From Sialis fuliginosa (taxonomy: Eukaryota; Arthropoda; Insecta; Megaloptera; Sialidae): 64,000 nucleotides of DNA. Location: NCBI GenBank assembly GCA_961205875.1, contig OY540812.1, positions 31,071,098-31,135,097 of the forward strand. Reading direction: 5' to 3'. The notes under the pieces are model-generated. The model did not search any database and was not told the origin of the DNA. It was given only the letters and a program-made list of their open reading frames with translations. Of the stretch, positions 1 to 10,689 are shown piece after piece; the stretch's first letter is position 1, and the number at the start of each line of letters is the position of its first letter. Both the position numbers and the translations under genes were made by a program.

Positions 1-54
1 TGCAAATAGTGAAATTTTATAAGTATTTAAATTCTTGGAAGAAAATCTCTCAGT

Positions 55-135
55 TTTAAAAACAATCTCTCACAACCGGGAACGGATGTATATTCGAATT
101 AGACAAAAATGTTTTAGATAAAAGTTATAGATAGA
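55..135. repeat. Fragment of the ACGGATGTTTAC repeat family
   Basis: A short stretch with an AACGGATGTATATTCG motif followed by a GTTTTAGATAAAAGTTATAGA-like block. The same pair of blocks recurs near 10970-11060, 25690-25810 (reverse), 32400-32500 and 43540-43900. Only this small piece is recognisable, and its limits are approximate. Positions 136-508 show nothing I can name. Confidence 0.4.
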
Positions 136-508
136 GAATAAAATAAAGGCACGTGGCACCTAAGTCAATTTTTTTTAATTTAAATCTTAATGGTTATTCT
201 AAAAATTAATTTCCTGAAATCTGTAGATTCAAATCAAACAAAATATATTATATAGTATGATAACATTTCTTCAATAAGTATGTTGAGTCTTATAATATGA
301 AAGAAATAAAACAATAATAAATTTCTTAAGAAAACGTTAATGAATTTTCTTTGAATTTAAAACAATATCATTGGAAATAATCTCTCTATACAAGCGTACA
401 CAATTTTCTTGTTTCCTTCGGCATTTCTTGTTTTTCTATCTTGTAGAAAGTAGAACCCAATTGTATATGTAGCATATATCAGCAACTTTTCTCCTCTTTC
501 ATCTCACA

Positions 509-643
509 ATGATGATTTGGGTTGAGAAAAACTCTCTTGACTGGAATAAAGAATTTCCGCGCCTCAGGAAGCTTGCTAATGTAGCACCTTTATCCTTACC
601 GTATATCAGTGGTGAGGAAAATGTTCACTTCCGGATAAAATAC
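509..643 (+). pseudogene. Remnant of a hAT transposase C-terminal (dimerisation) region
   Basis: The plus-strand reading gives SLDWNKEFPRLRKLANVA followed by LSLPYISGEENV and IKYLVNQS. The order W-x-x-EFPRLRKLA, then a short LSLP stretch, then a position where ERVFS would be expected, resembles the C-terminal dimerisation region of hAT transposases. The expected ERVFS core is not preserved (EENVHF appears instead). There is no upstream transposase. A hAT MITE lies 36 bases downstream at 679. Family knowledge supports the reading, but the match is short, so a chance resemblance is possible. Confidence 0.4.
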
Positions 644-678
644 CTTGTTAACCAATCAGTGTTTACAATATACAGAGT

Positions 679-1199
679 TAGAGCTGGACGCGGGCCGTGA
701 ATTTTTCGGGTCACGTCAGGTTACGGCCGTGACCCGCGTGAGTGTGAGCGATTTTCGACATAAAATAAAATATAGTATAAAAAATAAATGTTATTTTAGA
801 AGCACTTTGACATGGTCAGTATTGCCAATTATATCAGAACACCAAAAAAAGATTTAAAAATACATTGTAGCTTTATTTTCTTATTGTTTTGTTTGCTATT
901 ACTGTACTAGAATGTAATTTAGAAGAAAATAATAGGAATATAAAATATACTACATAATATATTGCACGTAAAAACATTAACTTTCATCATTTCAAAATTT
1001 AATTTACAACAATTTGATTAAATCGGGTAACGAGCGTGATCTGCCGTGCGTGATCGGGCGTGAGTAAAAAAATAGAATTCGTGAGCGTGCGTGATCGTGA
1101 ATACTTTTTTGTAACCGTGAGTGAGCGGGCGTGACTAAAAAAATTTCTCTCGTGAGCGTTCGTGATCGCGAGCAAAAATTACTCACGTTCCCAGCTCTA
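679..1199. mobile_element. hAT MITE with 8-bp TSD TACAGAGT
   Basis: The element begins TAGAGCTGG and ends CCAGCTCTA. It is flanked on both sides by the identical octamer TACAGAGT (671-678 and 1200-1207). The TIR and 8-bp TSD are diagnostic of the hAT superfamily. The subterminal DNA is much richer in GC than the core and carries many CGTGAGCG / CGTGATCG-like words, especially at 1030-1180, the kind of array hAT transposases bind. There is no transposase, so it is non-autonomous (521 bp). Confidence 0.87.
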
Positions 1200-1396
1200 T
1201 ACAGAGTGTCTAAATATCAGGGTACACTATATGGAGATCTCGGAAACTATAAGACTTTGTCGACTCACGGAACTATAAGGTTTTTTTCGCGGAACCCAGT
1301 CTCATCCATAGAAAAATATATCTTAAAAAAATATTTAAAAATACTGTTGGGCCGACGAGAATTGATTACTGCGCAAGTATTTATGCTTTTGGGATC

Positions 1397-1557
1397 AGGG
1401 GTTATTCAAGTGTGTAGTTGTAGCTTATTTCTGTAGTTTCAAAAATGAAAACTGCAGTTGTAAAAAAAGGTCACTCTAATTTGTAAGAGAGAAATATAGA
1501 AAGTTAAAGCAAAAAAAAACGGTAATGCAGTTTAAAATTTTTCTTAATATAACCCCT
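1397..1557. mobile_element. Short AGGGGTTATT-family MITE (deletion derivative)
   Basis: Inverted ends AGGGGTTATT and AATATAACCCCT enclose an AACTGCAGTTGTAAAA-type core. The same ends and core occur at 14081-14338, 16492-17334 and 57081-57583. This copy is the shortest. No convincing TSD can be fixed, because the flanks GAT(C)/GAT are ambiguous. Confidence 0.7.
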
Positions 1558-1657
1558 GATTGGGATTAACTATAAAAGCAGAAAAACTCACACTTACAGG
1601 GAACATCCTCTCCGATTTTAATGAAACTTATTGTCAGTGTATCTTTATATTATTATA

Positions 1658-2517
1658 CAGGGTGGGGCATTAAAAGTGTTACAGATATTTATCCTAGAAC
1701 CATCGCATATTTGATAAAAATGTTTCAACCAAAAAATGTTTGGTTGTGAGGGGGTAGTCGAATAGTAATATTTATTTGTTATTTTAACGTGGCCTTCCAG
1801 GGTATTTGAAGGTCAACATCATTTTTTAAAATAGGAACCTATAGTTTTTATTTAGTAATCATATTCCACATAAAAAAACACGAATCTTTGATTGAAAACT
1901 TTTTTTTGAACAACCTTATTTTTCCATGGAATATAACAAAATAATTCGAGATTTAGAACTTTCAAGAATTTTTTACTCAGAAACCATAAACTTTAGAAAA
2001 AAGTACAAAATAAAAAAAATGTTTATTTTGGTCTAATAAAGCTTAGAGAATTATTTTAAAAATTTAAAAAACTTTTTCTATTTATTTTATTTTAACAAAA
2101 ACAAAAAAAAACGAAATGTTAAAAAAATTCTAGAATAATTCTGCAAGTTTCATTAAATCAAAATAAACATTTTTTATATCTTGTACTTTTTCTCTCAAGT
2201 TGATAATTTCTTAGTAAAAAATTCTTGAATGTTCAAAATCTCGAAATTATTTTGTTAGATATCTTATAAAGTTAAGTTTTCAATAAAAAATTCGTGTGTT
2301 TTCACATAGAATTAAATTACTAAATAAAAACTATAGGTTCCTATTTAAAAAAATGATGTTGACCTCCACATATCCTTGAAGGCCACGTTAAAATAACAAA
2401 TAAATATTACTATTCGATTACCCTCTCACAACCAAACATTTTTTGGTTGAAACATTTTTTTCAATAATGCGATGTATCTGAGATAAATATCTGTAACATT
2501 TTAAATGCACCACCTTG
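1658..2517. mobile_element. 860-bp palindromic fold-back element, CAGGGTGG ends
   Basis: The left half (CAGGGTGGGGCATTAAAAG, the words for TGTTTGGTTGTGAGGG, and the GTGGCCTTCCAGGG block) recurs in reverse complement in the right half, ending at the decayed CCACCTTG. Symmetry is about position 2088. A TA dinucleotide flanks both ends, suggesting a Tc1/mariner-like target. The arms run almost to the centre, so the whole element could fold into one hairpin. It holds no long open frame. Its tips match those of the larger palindrome at 52021-53536. Confidence 0.85.
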
Positions 2518-2519
2518 TA

Positions 2520-3421
2520 TATTATATATACACGAACACTATTCAATCTCTGTAATATGTGTATTATTCCTCTTCGACACGTGTACCAAGGATCCCTGGG
2601 GCCGGGTTGGTTTAATACATTTTTCAATTTTTTTCAAAAAATGAAGTTCATACTTATTGTTAGATATGACAATGTCTCTCAAATAATGTTGTTATATTAT
2701 GTACAAAGGACGAAACTTCTAATGAAAATAACTTTTGTTTTGGTTTTTAATGTTTTTATACAGAAAATTTATATTTTATTAAAAACGTATGAACCCTCCC
2801 CAACTCCCCCTACATGGATATAAGAAAGTAAAAACAATTAACTGGCAAAAAGTCAAAAAATTAATTATACAAGATTAAAGAGAAAAAAAATTGATAAAAT
2901 ATTATTTTTTATAACAAGTCTATTACGTGCTGGCTACCTAATTCAGTTGAAGTGGTTTCTAGCGGGCGGAACGCTGTATTCACATCGTAAAATAGAGGTA
3001 AAAGCTTTTCGATGATGAAATCGATGAAAATTTGATTAATAAGCAACCTTGACGGTACATTTTTACTAAACTTCAGCACTTATATTAAAGACGGATTATC
3101 CATGAATATATTTAACACATATTTACTGTAAATTGATTAGAAAATATTCTACAGCTTTAAAGCTTCAGTTTTTTAAAACTAAATCTAGATACACTTTATG
3201 CTAATTTGTATAAAGAAAAACATCTTCCAAGTTATTGCATAGTGCTTTTTTGTGCTAAGTTAAGAACAGGTAGTTTCATAATTATCGCAGAATTTTAATA
3301 AATATCGATAAAAAAATTAATAATTCAAATCGATAAATTTAATATGAATTTTGTTGGATTGAATCAAAAAGTGTTCTTTCTGATTTCCAGATACTAATAT
3401 GTAGTTGATGCAATTTATTAT
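2520..3421. other. Undefined AT-rich spacer
   Basis: No TIR pair, coding trace or match to another family in the window was seen here. Confidence 0.5.
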
Positions 3422-4067
3422 CACAGGCCAACATCATTTTTGATGTTAAATAGGTGATTTCGGAGGCTTTTGACGTGCTGAAACCGAATACGTCACCCGA
3501 ATTACTTCATTAGGTCAGGTTGTTGATATAACCTGTCTCTAAAATGACGATTTTGGTAATATTTAAGAATTCATTACCAAGTAGGTAATTTTTTTCCAAA
3601 GTTTTCGTTCATGGTAAGAAGTACCTACTATCTTTCCTCTTTAAAATAAATTTTTACTTTCTACTGTACGATTTTTTTTCACCGAGATAAACTAGTTTGA
3701 AGTTATTGTTGTATTTAATGTATTGTGTCACTGTGTCTACTCTATTAAGAAAAAAAATCATATAAACAAACTAGTATATTTCGGTGAAAAAAATCGTACA
3801 ATAAAAAATAAAAATTCGTTTTAAAGGGAAAAGATAGTACTATTTCTTACCGTGAACGAAAACTTTAGAAAAAATTTACCTACTTGGTAATAAATTCTTA
3901 AATATGACCAAAATCGTCATTTTGGACACTTTTAGGTTAGGTTATATCAAAAATCTGACCTCATGGAGCAATTCGGGTGACGGATTCGGTTTCAGCACTC
4001 TAAAAACTCCGAAATCACTGATTGAAGTAGAGACATCAGTTCAAAAGTATTTATTTGTTGGCCTGTG
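3422..4067. mobile_element. 646-bp palindromic element with CACAGGCCAACA ends
   Basis: It starts CACAGGCCAACA and ends TGTTGGCCTGTG. Inside, several blocks recur in mirrored order: GGTGATTTCGG, CGTCACCCGAATT, ATGACGATTTTGGT, TTACCAAGTAGGTAA and the AAATCGTACA block. The arms are diverged, and the unpaired centre lies near 3715-3760. The flanks show no clear TSD (TTAT against TTAG). The superfamily is not assigned. Confidence 0.82.
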
Positions 4068-4769
4068 TTAGAGATGGTCTAAAAGTATCAAAATTGATAA
4101 AAAATTTAATATAGATTTTCATAAAAAAATATCTAAACTGGGTGATTTTAACTGGCGCACCAAACTTTAACAATAATATAAACATTTGTCTGGAAATTCT
4201 TCGTGAGATCAAAAAATCAAAATTAAATATTAATAAAAAATCAATTTTAAAAAGCAAGCTTTTATAAATATTCATGCATTTAAAATTAAATAATAAATTT
4301 TTAAGCTATCAGTATTCTTCCAGCTGCCACCCTAGCTTGGTGCGATTTTATGGTCTTATTAATTTTATGATAATAAATGTAATAAAGTGTATTAAGTATA
4401 TTAAAGCTTGTTTTTTCAATTTGGAAGAAACTGCTATATTTAATGAATTATTTAAAAAGTGTGTCTATATCTCAAAGAGACCTACAGGTCTACTAATTGT
4501 AAGACAAAGTAAATAAAAAATAAAAATATCAAATCAATAAATAAAATTTTAATTATACATTTAACAACCCCCTCCCAATAAATTCTCTGTTTGAATTATT
4601 GAATTTGTAAACACAATAGAAATTATAAAATTTTAATTAATTTATCAAACAAATTTATTAATAATTTTACATTTAATTATTATTTGATAATTAATAATTT
4701 TACAATCCATTAGATGAAATATTAATTTTATAGTTCAATAACAAGTAATGTTTAAAAAATGTACATATA
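4068..4769. other. Undefined AT-rich stretch
   Basis: Nothing definite is visible. A block near 4155-4200 (AACATTTGTCTGGAAATTCT) resembles 33155-33190 and may be a small remnant of a shared repeat. Confidence 0.4.
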
Positions 4770-5400
4770 AGGTACTGACACCAGTCTTGAACGCTTTAAG
4801 AGCAATGTATATTGTTTTTTTTTTGGATTGATGAGCTACTTTTTTGTAATTCTCGTGAACTTATATTACTAATAATAATAATCTACATCTTTATTAAATT
4901 AATTTAATTACCAAATATAGTTTTTTTTTTTATTATAATCTTTTATTTTGTACATGTTTTTTCTTCAGTATTGAACAACATAAAACCAGTAATAAACACC
5001 CAGTGATGAACACTTGCTAAAGATTACAAAATGATTACTACTATTACACAAATATAAAATAAAGAGTCATACAATTTTAAACAATGTTAAGCATTTACAT
5101 AAGAAAACACACTTTTCTTGATAATGTGCCGAACCGCGATAGATAGATAAGGGGTGGGGGGGGGGGAGCGAGGCTCCTGCACTTAGGCCACTAGGACCCA
5201 TTGTGCCCCCTTGAGGTTACTAAGACTTCACTCTTTGAACAGGTCCGTTGCTTCAGTGAAGGATAGAATCCTGTTCATCGAACCGCGATAGTTATTTGTC
5301 CACTGTTTTAAAAAAAAAAATGATTATTTATCTTCAAATCACGCTGTGAGATAGTTAAAAGTATAAAGATTAATATTTCATATTCAAGACTTCTTAAATA
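4770..5400. mobile_element. GTACTGG-family MITE, copy A, interrupted by a LINE insertion
   Basis: The left TIR AGGTACTGACACCAGTCTT follows a TA. The body matches the other copies block by block: TTGTAATTCTCGTGAAC, CAGTAATAAACACCCAGTGA, ACACTTGCTAAAGATTAC, AACAATGTTAAGCA, then ACGCTGTGAGATAGTTAA near 5341. The right TIR is no longer recognisable. A LINE 3' fragment (5143-5278) sits within it, so the MITE is older than that insertion. Confidence 0.75.
5143..5278 (-). mobile_element. 5'-truncated LINE 3' end with 13-bp TSD
   Basis: A short GC-rich insert is flanked by the perfect direct repeat CGAACCGCGATAG (5130-5142 and 5279-5291), as left by target-primed reverse transcription. On the minus strand it opens with MNRILSFTEATDLFKE and a TGA stop (5228-5278), which reads like the C-terminus of a non-LTR retrotransposon ORF2. 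A short 3' UTR follows, then a C-rich tail and TTATCTATC in place of poly(A). It is heavily 5'-truncated. The clade (R1/I/Jockey-like) cannot be fixed from 16 residues. Confidence 0.72.
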
Positions 5401-5539
5401 AAATAGATATTTCTGATTAACCGATAACAGATATAAAAAATTATCTACAACTTTGATTATCAATATTTATTTCTGCTATGAAACTTTCGAATGTAATAGT
5501 TTTTAAATTAAAAACTCCTAAATATAAATTTAACCATTT

Positions 5540-6920
5540 TACATCGAAGATACGAGAAGCTTTGTGATCGTTTTAGATTGAGACATAAAAATGATCTCCG
5601 ATTTCAAAATTTTAAATTGATCTTTCCGTTTCACGTCAAAACAAACACTTTTCGTCCCGTGCCTGTCTGTCCGTTCTTCCGTCCGTCTGTCCCCTGAATC
5701 CTTGTCACACGCATAACTCATGAACCACTGAACCGATATTATTGAAACTTGGTCGCATGGTTAGGTCTGGCTTGAGGACATTTCAAAATCTTCAAAATCG
5801 TGTGTTGACATCCCAAAATATATTTTTTTAAGATATCTCAGTTACGTGAAAATTTTATAGAATATTTTTTGTAGAGTATTAAATTTCCTATAATATGGAT
5901 CTACAATGTTTGTTAAATTTCGAACTAATATTTTTTTTAGTAATATTGTATAAAAATTAAATGGTTAACCAATTCCAGGCAATTTATCTAAACTAGAGAT
6001 GAAACGGATATCCGGTAACTATTCGGTATCCGGCCTATCCGGCCTTATTTTGTTATCCGGCTGAATACCGGATAGTAACGAATTATCCGGCCGGATACCG
6101 GATAATTAAAAACTACATAATTGACTTGTAGTCCAGTAATTTTAGATATAAATTTATTCAATCTGCGAAAAAATAGCAGTTAGCTGATTTTTTGTATACA
6201 CCTTCGTTACGGTGTAAAGTATGACTATATATTCGCATACGGTATGACGCACTCTATGAGATTTGACTATTAGCATATGACTATTTGCACGTGAAAAAAT
6301 TACAGGACAAAAATTAAAGGTGTGCAATCCGGATATATTAAAAAATCATTTTTAATCAATTTTAATCACATTTAGTAGAACTACACACATAGCGATTTAT
6401 GAAAAATTACCATTCCTGTCCAATTTTGTGTTCAAAATCTCTACCTAAGCTTTTGCAAAGTTATTTAATGGTTCTACTAAAATAAATAAGCTTTGGACAT
6501 ATTGAGTAGAAAAGAGAGATAATTGTGTTAAATTGACCTGTATATAACAATAGGCCTACGTCAAAAATTAAAGATTGGAAAAAAATGCACCCTGTTTAAA
6601 GTTTTATGTGTACCTACTTATGTTATAAGTATGACTAAACATTAAAATTATAAATGTTTATAGGCTACAAACATGTTTTTTCATATATTTTTTGCTAGAA
6701 AAACGTATATTTGGCCGCCGGATATTCGGCCACCGGATATCCGGCCATCCGGCCTTACAGATCGCCGGATATTCGGTATTCGGTATCCGGCCAAAACACT
6801 ATCCGTTTCATCTCTAATCTAAACACTATCGGTTTTTATTAAAATTGTTCAATAATTAACTACCTTTGGTGAATTTAGCACGAGGAAGCATTGTGCATTT
6901 ATTTGGTAGATGTTTTTTTT
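5540..6920 (-). mobile_element. GCTTCCTCG-family repeat, copy a, split by a hAT element
   Basis: Reading left to right, it carries the family landmarks in reverse order: CGAAGATACGAGAAGCTTTG, the GTTTCACGTCAAAACAAACAC block, the TGTC-rich segment, CATAACTCATGAACCACTG, GATATCTCAGTTACGTGA, TTAAATGGTTAACCAATTCC, then GTGAATTTAGCACGAGGAAGC and a T-rich tail near 6910. Its left tip has decayed. The element is interrupted at 5994-6816 by a hAT element, and part of the usual interior is missing. An open frame across 5539-5721 is a by-product of the repeat. Confidence 0.85.
5994..6816. mobile_element. hAT non-autonomous element with TSD ATCTAAAC
   Basis: Ends TAGAGATGAAACGGATA and its complement are flanked by the exact octamer ATCTAAAC (5986-5993 and 6817-6824). 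Both subterminal regions are packed with ATCCGG / CCGGATA words (about 6005-6100 and 6710-6795), a typical hAT transposase-binding array. The 823-bp body has no transposase. The clean TSD and near-perfect tips suggest one of the younger insertions here. Confidence 0.9.
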
Positions 6921-7301
6921 TTGTATGACTGTGGTATAGTTGATGGTATAGATTAGACTATAGTGTATATTAAATAAATAATATTAACTTTTTGTTGATT
7001 TTTTCAGATATTTTGAAATGTAAGTATATCAAGTTGCATATCATTGAAAAGGTAAACAATCTTCTATTAAAAATTGAAAAATTTCATATTATTATGATTA
7101 TGAAAACTTATGCTCGTCTCATATCTAACAAACTGAAAATTTTTAAAATAGTTTGAAATAGACAAAAAAGCATTTATTTGAAACATTTTTTTAAATTTCG
7201 AATCGCTAAATAAATATTCACGTTGAAAAATTTCAGACTAAAACGGTTTTTGGCTAATATCTAGTTGCCTCCTCTAAATTAAAGTAATCTTTTGTCGCAT
7301 T
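6921..7301. other. Undefined AT-rich stretch
   Basis: No repeat boundary or coding trace was recognised. Confidence 0.4.
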
Positions 7302-7912
7302 TAAGCGAATTTCTATCTCTTATTGTTTTCGAGATCCCCTGGTATTTAAACAACCTGTATATGGCCGTATAAGAAAGTAAAAAGTATAAAATCGATTTAC
7401 AAATTATTATTTTAAATAGGAATTTTATTTTATAGATTTAGATAGGAAAATCCATTTAATTTTATTTAAAATAAGTGCAGAATTTTATATATTAGCTTAT
7501 TGTTACATAGTATTATAAGAAAACAATAAATTCATGAAACAAAATAAAAATCATCCCTGTAGTATTGATCTTCAATAATAATCGATATCCGTTTTAACCG
7601 AATCTCTATCACTTATAATTTCCGAGATCTCCATACTGTACCCTAGTATTTAAAAATCCTGTATATGGCCGTATAAGAAAGTAAAAAGTATAAAAATCGA
7701 TGTACAAATTATTATTTTAAATAGGTATTTTATATTTTCTCGATTTTAAGGAAATTTATCCATTTAATTTTAATTTAAATAAATGCAGAATTTTATATAC
7801 GAGTATTAGCTTATTGTTACATAGTATTATAAGAAAACAATAAATTCATGAAACAAAATAAAAATCATCCCTGTAGTATTTATCTTCATTAATAACCGAT
7901 ATCCGTTCTATA
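7302..7912. repeat. Two-copy tandem duplication, unit about 300 bp
   Basis: Units at about 7302-7596 and 7597-7912 share, in the same order, CGAATTTCTATCTCTTAT / CGAATCTCTATCACTTAT, CCTGTATATGGCCGTATAAG, CAAATTATTATTTTAAATAG, TTAGCTTATTGTTACATAG, AACAATAAATTCATGAAAC and CATCCCTGTAGTATT, ending in CGATATCCGTT. The second copy has a few small insertions. No coding frame spans a unit. Confidence 0.85.
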
Positions 7913-8507
7913 AAACTGTAGAAAATTGAACAATATTTCATCACGCAACATATTTTATTTAATTATTATTGTATCGGAGCAATTCTGTACTAAACCTATA
8001 CTAATTGACTTAAAAAAAGTATCCAGTGGGAAGAACAATATATGATATTTTAACACTCAATTAACTTCATATTTTAGAGTTAATATTACACCTTTTTTTT
8101 CATTAGTGTTTCTTGTAAAATATTGTAGAGTGCATTTTAATGTATTTGATAAAAAATATACTTTTTTTTGTTCCGAAAAAACTAGGAAACTACTGAACCG
8201 ATTTTGATGGGAAATTGATTAAAATAAAGCCCTAGATTTAGAATTAAGGTTCATATAATCACCACCCTAGGGCTGAGCAGTAACATTAAATGTGTGCAGA
8301 GAATAAATGAATTACTACTGTACCGATTTTGGTGTGATTTTTATTGTTATACAATGCTAAATACAGCCAATTTCAAAATACACTCATTAAAAATTATAAT
8401 ATTAAAAAATTATATTTTTATTTTCTTTGAACCTTTAAAGTTTAAAAATGAATATTTACAAAAACAAAAAGAGAAAATTTATATTTGAAAATTCAATTGT
8501 TTGAAAA
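7913..8507. other. Undefined AT-rich stretch
   Basis: The segment 8175-8260 contains AACTACTGAACCGATTTTGA, a phrase common to insect interspersed repeats, but no element ends could be placed. Confidence 0.35.
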
Positions 8508-8724
8508 AAGGCTGTCCATTAACCACGTATGCATGTCAGGGTTGGGGAGGGGGTGTTTTACGTGAAATAAGTATAACGAGGAAAAAGAAGAGATTTAGAT
8601 AATATATAGCGTCATATTATTGTTTTAAATAAAAATGCGACGTTATATTAGGGAGGGGGTTTGCAAGATTGTGAGAAGGGTGGAGTGGATAGGAAAAAAA
8701 ACTATCTTGACGTAGTTATTGGAA
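8508..8724. mobile_element. Small MITE with GGCTGTCCATTAA end
   Basis: The left part reads AAAGGCTGTCCATTAACCACGT and is followed by GGGTTGGGGAGGGGG. The right part mirrors it with GGGAGGGGG, then TTGACGTAGTTATTGG. Elements of this style are widespread in arthropods. The right end is diverged and no TSD can be read. Confidence 0.5.
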
Positions 8725-9139
8725 TAAAAAATAAATAAGAAATAAACTTGGGAAATAGAAAATGTCATTTTGAAAAAAACGTTCTGATTATGGAAACACG
8801 TATCACATATATACGCTTTTAAATGCTTTCCTTTTTTAAAGAAACTCTTAAGCGAAATAGGTATGTGTATGTACTACGTTGTGTACATTTGTAAATGTAT
8901 AAAAAGTTATTTTGCTGTCGTATTAAAGATTTTAATGTCAGATATAAAACAACGAACACAGAAATAGCTGTTCATAAAGTTTCAAATTTATTTACTAATG
9001 AAAAAGAATGTAAGTATTTTATTTATGGGAATATTGTTTTAATGCCACGGAAAAAGTTTGGAATTCTTTTTTTATACACTACAAAAAAGCTGCCATGGGT
9101 TCCACGGGACTTTCTCATACGTAATATTGAAAGTGAACA
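8725..9139. other. Undefined stretch with a CATGGGTTCCACGGGACTTTC block
   Basis: The block at about 9085-9125 recurs near 25510, 43685 and, reversed, 48175-48205, each time before or after a TACGTAAT word, so it belongs to the ACGGATGTTTAC-type family. Nothing else is identifiable. Confidence 0.4.
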
Positions 9140-9860
9140 GTATACCGAGTGTCCCAGATAACTTTTCTAGTATGGGAATCTCAGTATCTACAGGGTAGTT
9201 CAATAGTACGTCCGGCTTTCCTAGCGTACTTCGCGTAGGAGATTGAAAAAAAAGTTTGGTACATAATAAATTATTTTCAACAATACAGATTGTCCAATTT
9301 TTGCGCTATAACAAAAACAAAGATTTTTTTTAATGGAACAACCTGTAACGTTTTAAGTCTTCCGATGCCATTTTTTAACCTCTACATAAACTTCTATTTA
9401 TTTTTTGATTTAATGACAGTGTTGCCAAATTATAATTTTTTTTCCGAAAAATAATCCATATGCAGGCTCAAACATAAAAAATCGTAGCGACCTCGTTTTT
9501 TTTGAAGCGATGAATTTTTTTAGCAATAATGTTAGTCCTGGTAAAGAGTAACATTTTGATAATAAACAATTTTAATTTAGTTCTACAGGGTGTTAATAAA
9601 AAAATGCCAAAGTTCGTAATCTTCAAAATGATAAAACTCATTTTTTTCAAATGTGACAACCCTTTTTTTATTTCACGATTCGATGGGTTTTTTCTCCTTT
9701 TCTATTTGTATAGAATATCCTATGTCTAAACCCCATAGTTTGAGATATTTAATACTTTTCATAAAAATAACTATTTCATCACATTTTTATGCACCGATTT
9801 ATGATACATATTTGGTTAAATTATATGAATTATTTGAAAGGAATGGGTGAGTTGTGAGTA
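9140..9860. repeat. Degraded ACAGGGTG-type repeats
   Basis: Several short words typical of element tips occur without matching partners: CTACAGGGTAGTTCAATAG (9190), TGGAACAACCTGTAACG (about 9333) and CTACAGGGTGTTAATAAAA (9583). They suggest at least two decayed insertions of TACAGGGTG-ended elements. Boundaries cannot be set, and the short frames here overlap on opposite strands and are not genes. Confidence 0.4.
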
Positions 9861-10689
9861 TTACTACATTAAAAATATAAATAATTCTATGTGATTTACG
9901 CGGTATACCCAAAAGACTAAAAATTCCGAATTTCCTTAGTTGGTTCTAACTTTTTTGTCAAAGTACATAGATACTTTTTGTTTCCGGTTTCTTAAAGCAC
10001 TTGTTTGTATAGAATTTATTGACGTATTTAGAATTTATATATCACTTTTCGTTTCCGAGTTATAAACCCTAAATTTAGATTTTCTTATAGGCCACTAAGC
10101 TGGCTATAATATATTTGATGGATTCAGGGAAGGTAAAAATGAAAAATTCCATAAAAATCCAGAATTCGTAAAAAATCAGGTTTACAATACTTAAATGTAT
10201 TTCATACATATGATCGTAATTTTAATACTAAAGACCAAAAGATCTCGTCTCGTGTGTAGCCCTATTGTTAGGACAAAAATATACCCCCCCCCCTACCCTC
10301 CTTAAAACTTCTTATAAAAGTTAAATACAATATAATATTTCAACCATAACTTCTAGATTACTTTTTTTCTCGTTTCCCATTTTGATTAAAACACTAAAAC
10401 AAAAGATCAAGATTGCAGTGCACAGGCCATGCCCATCTTCATTAGTGCCTGTATGTAATTTATAGAGAGTAACTAAGGAACACGACTCCTTTCACTCGAC
10501 TTTGATAGATACTTGTTCAAGTTGTCTCAACCAACACATAATGGAATTCTTTAGTTGAAACTGTACACTCTACAATAACACAAAGAGCCTGGGGATATTT
10601 TACACCAACCGTGATTTAATATGCTTTGAAATATGACGATACATAATATATTCATTAAAAAATGTTGTTTCAACAGTATTTATTTATTG
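9861..10689. other. Undefined AT-rich stretch
   Basis: I recognise nothing here beyond a C-run at about 10284-10293. Confidence 0.4.

Noticed and set aside
5143-5278. tRNA- or 5S-derived SINE
   Set aside because: No A/B box is visible, and the minus strand reads as the end of a LINE ORF with stop, UTR and tail.
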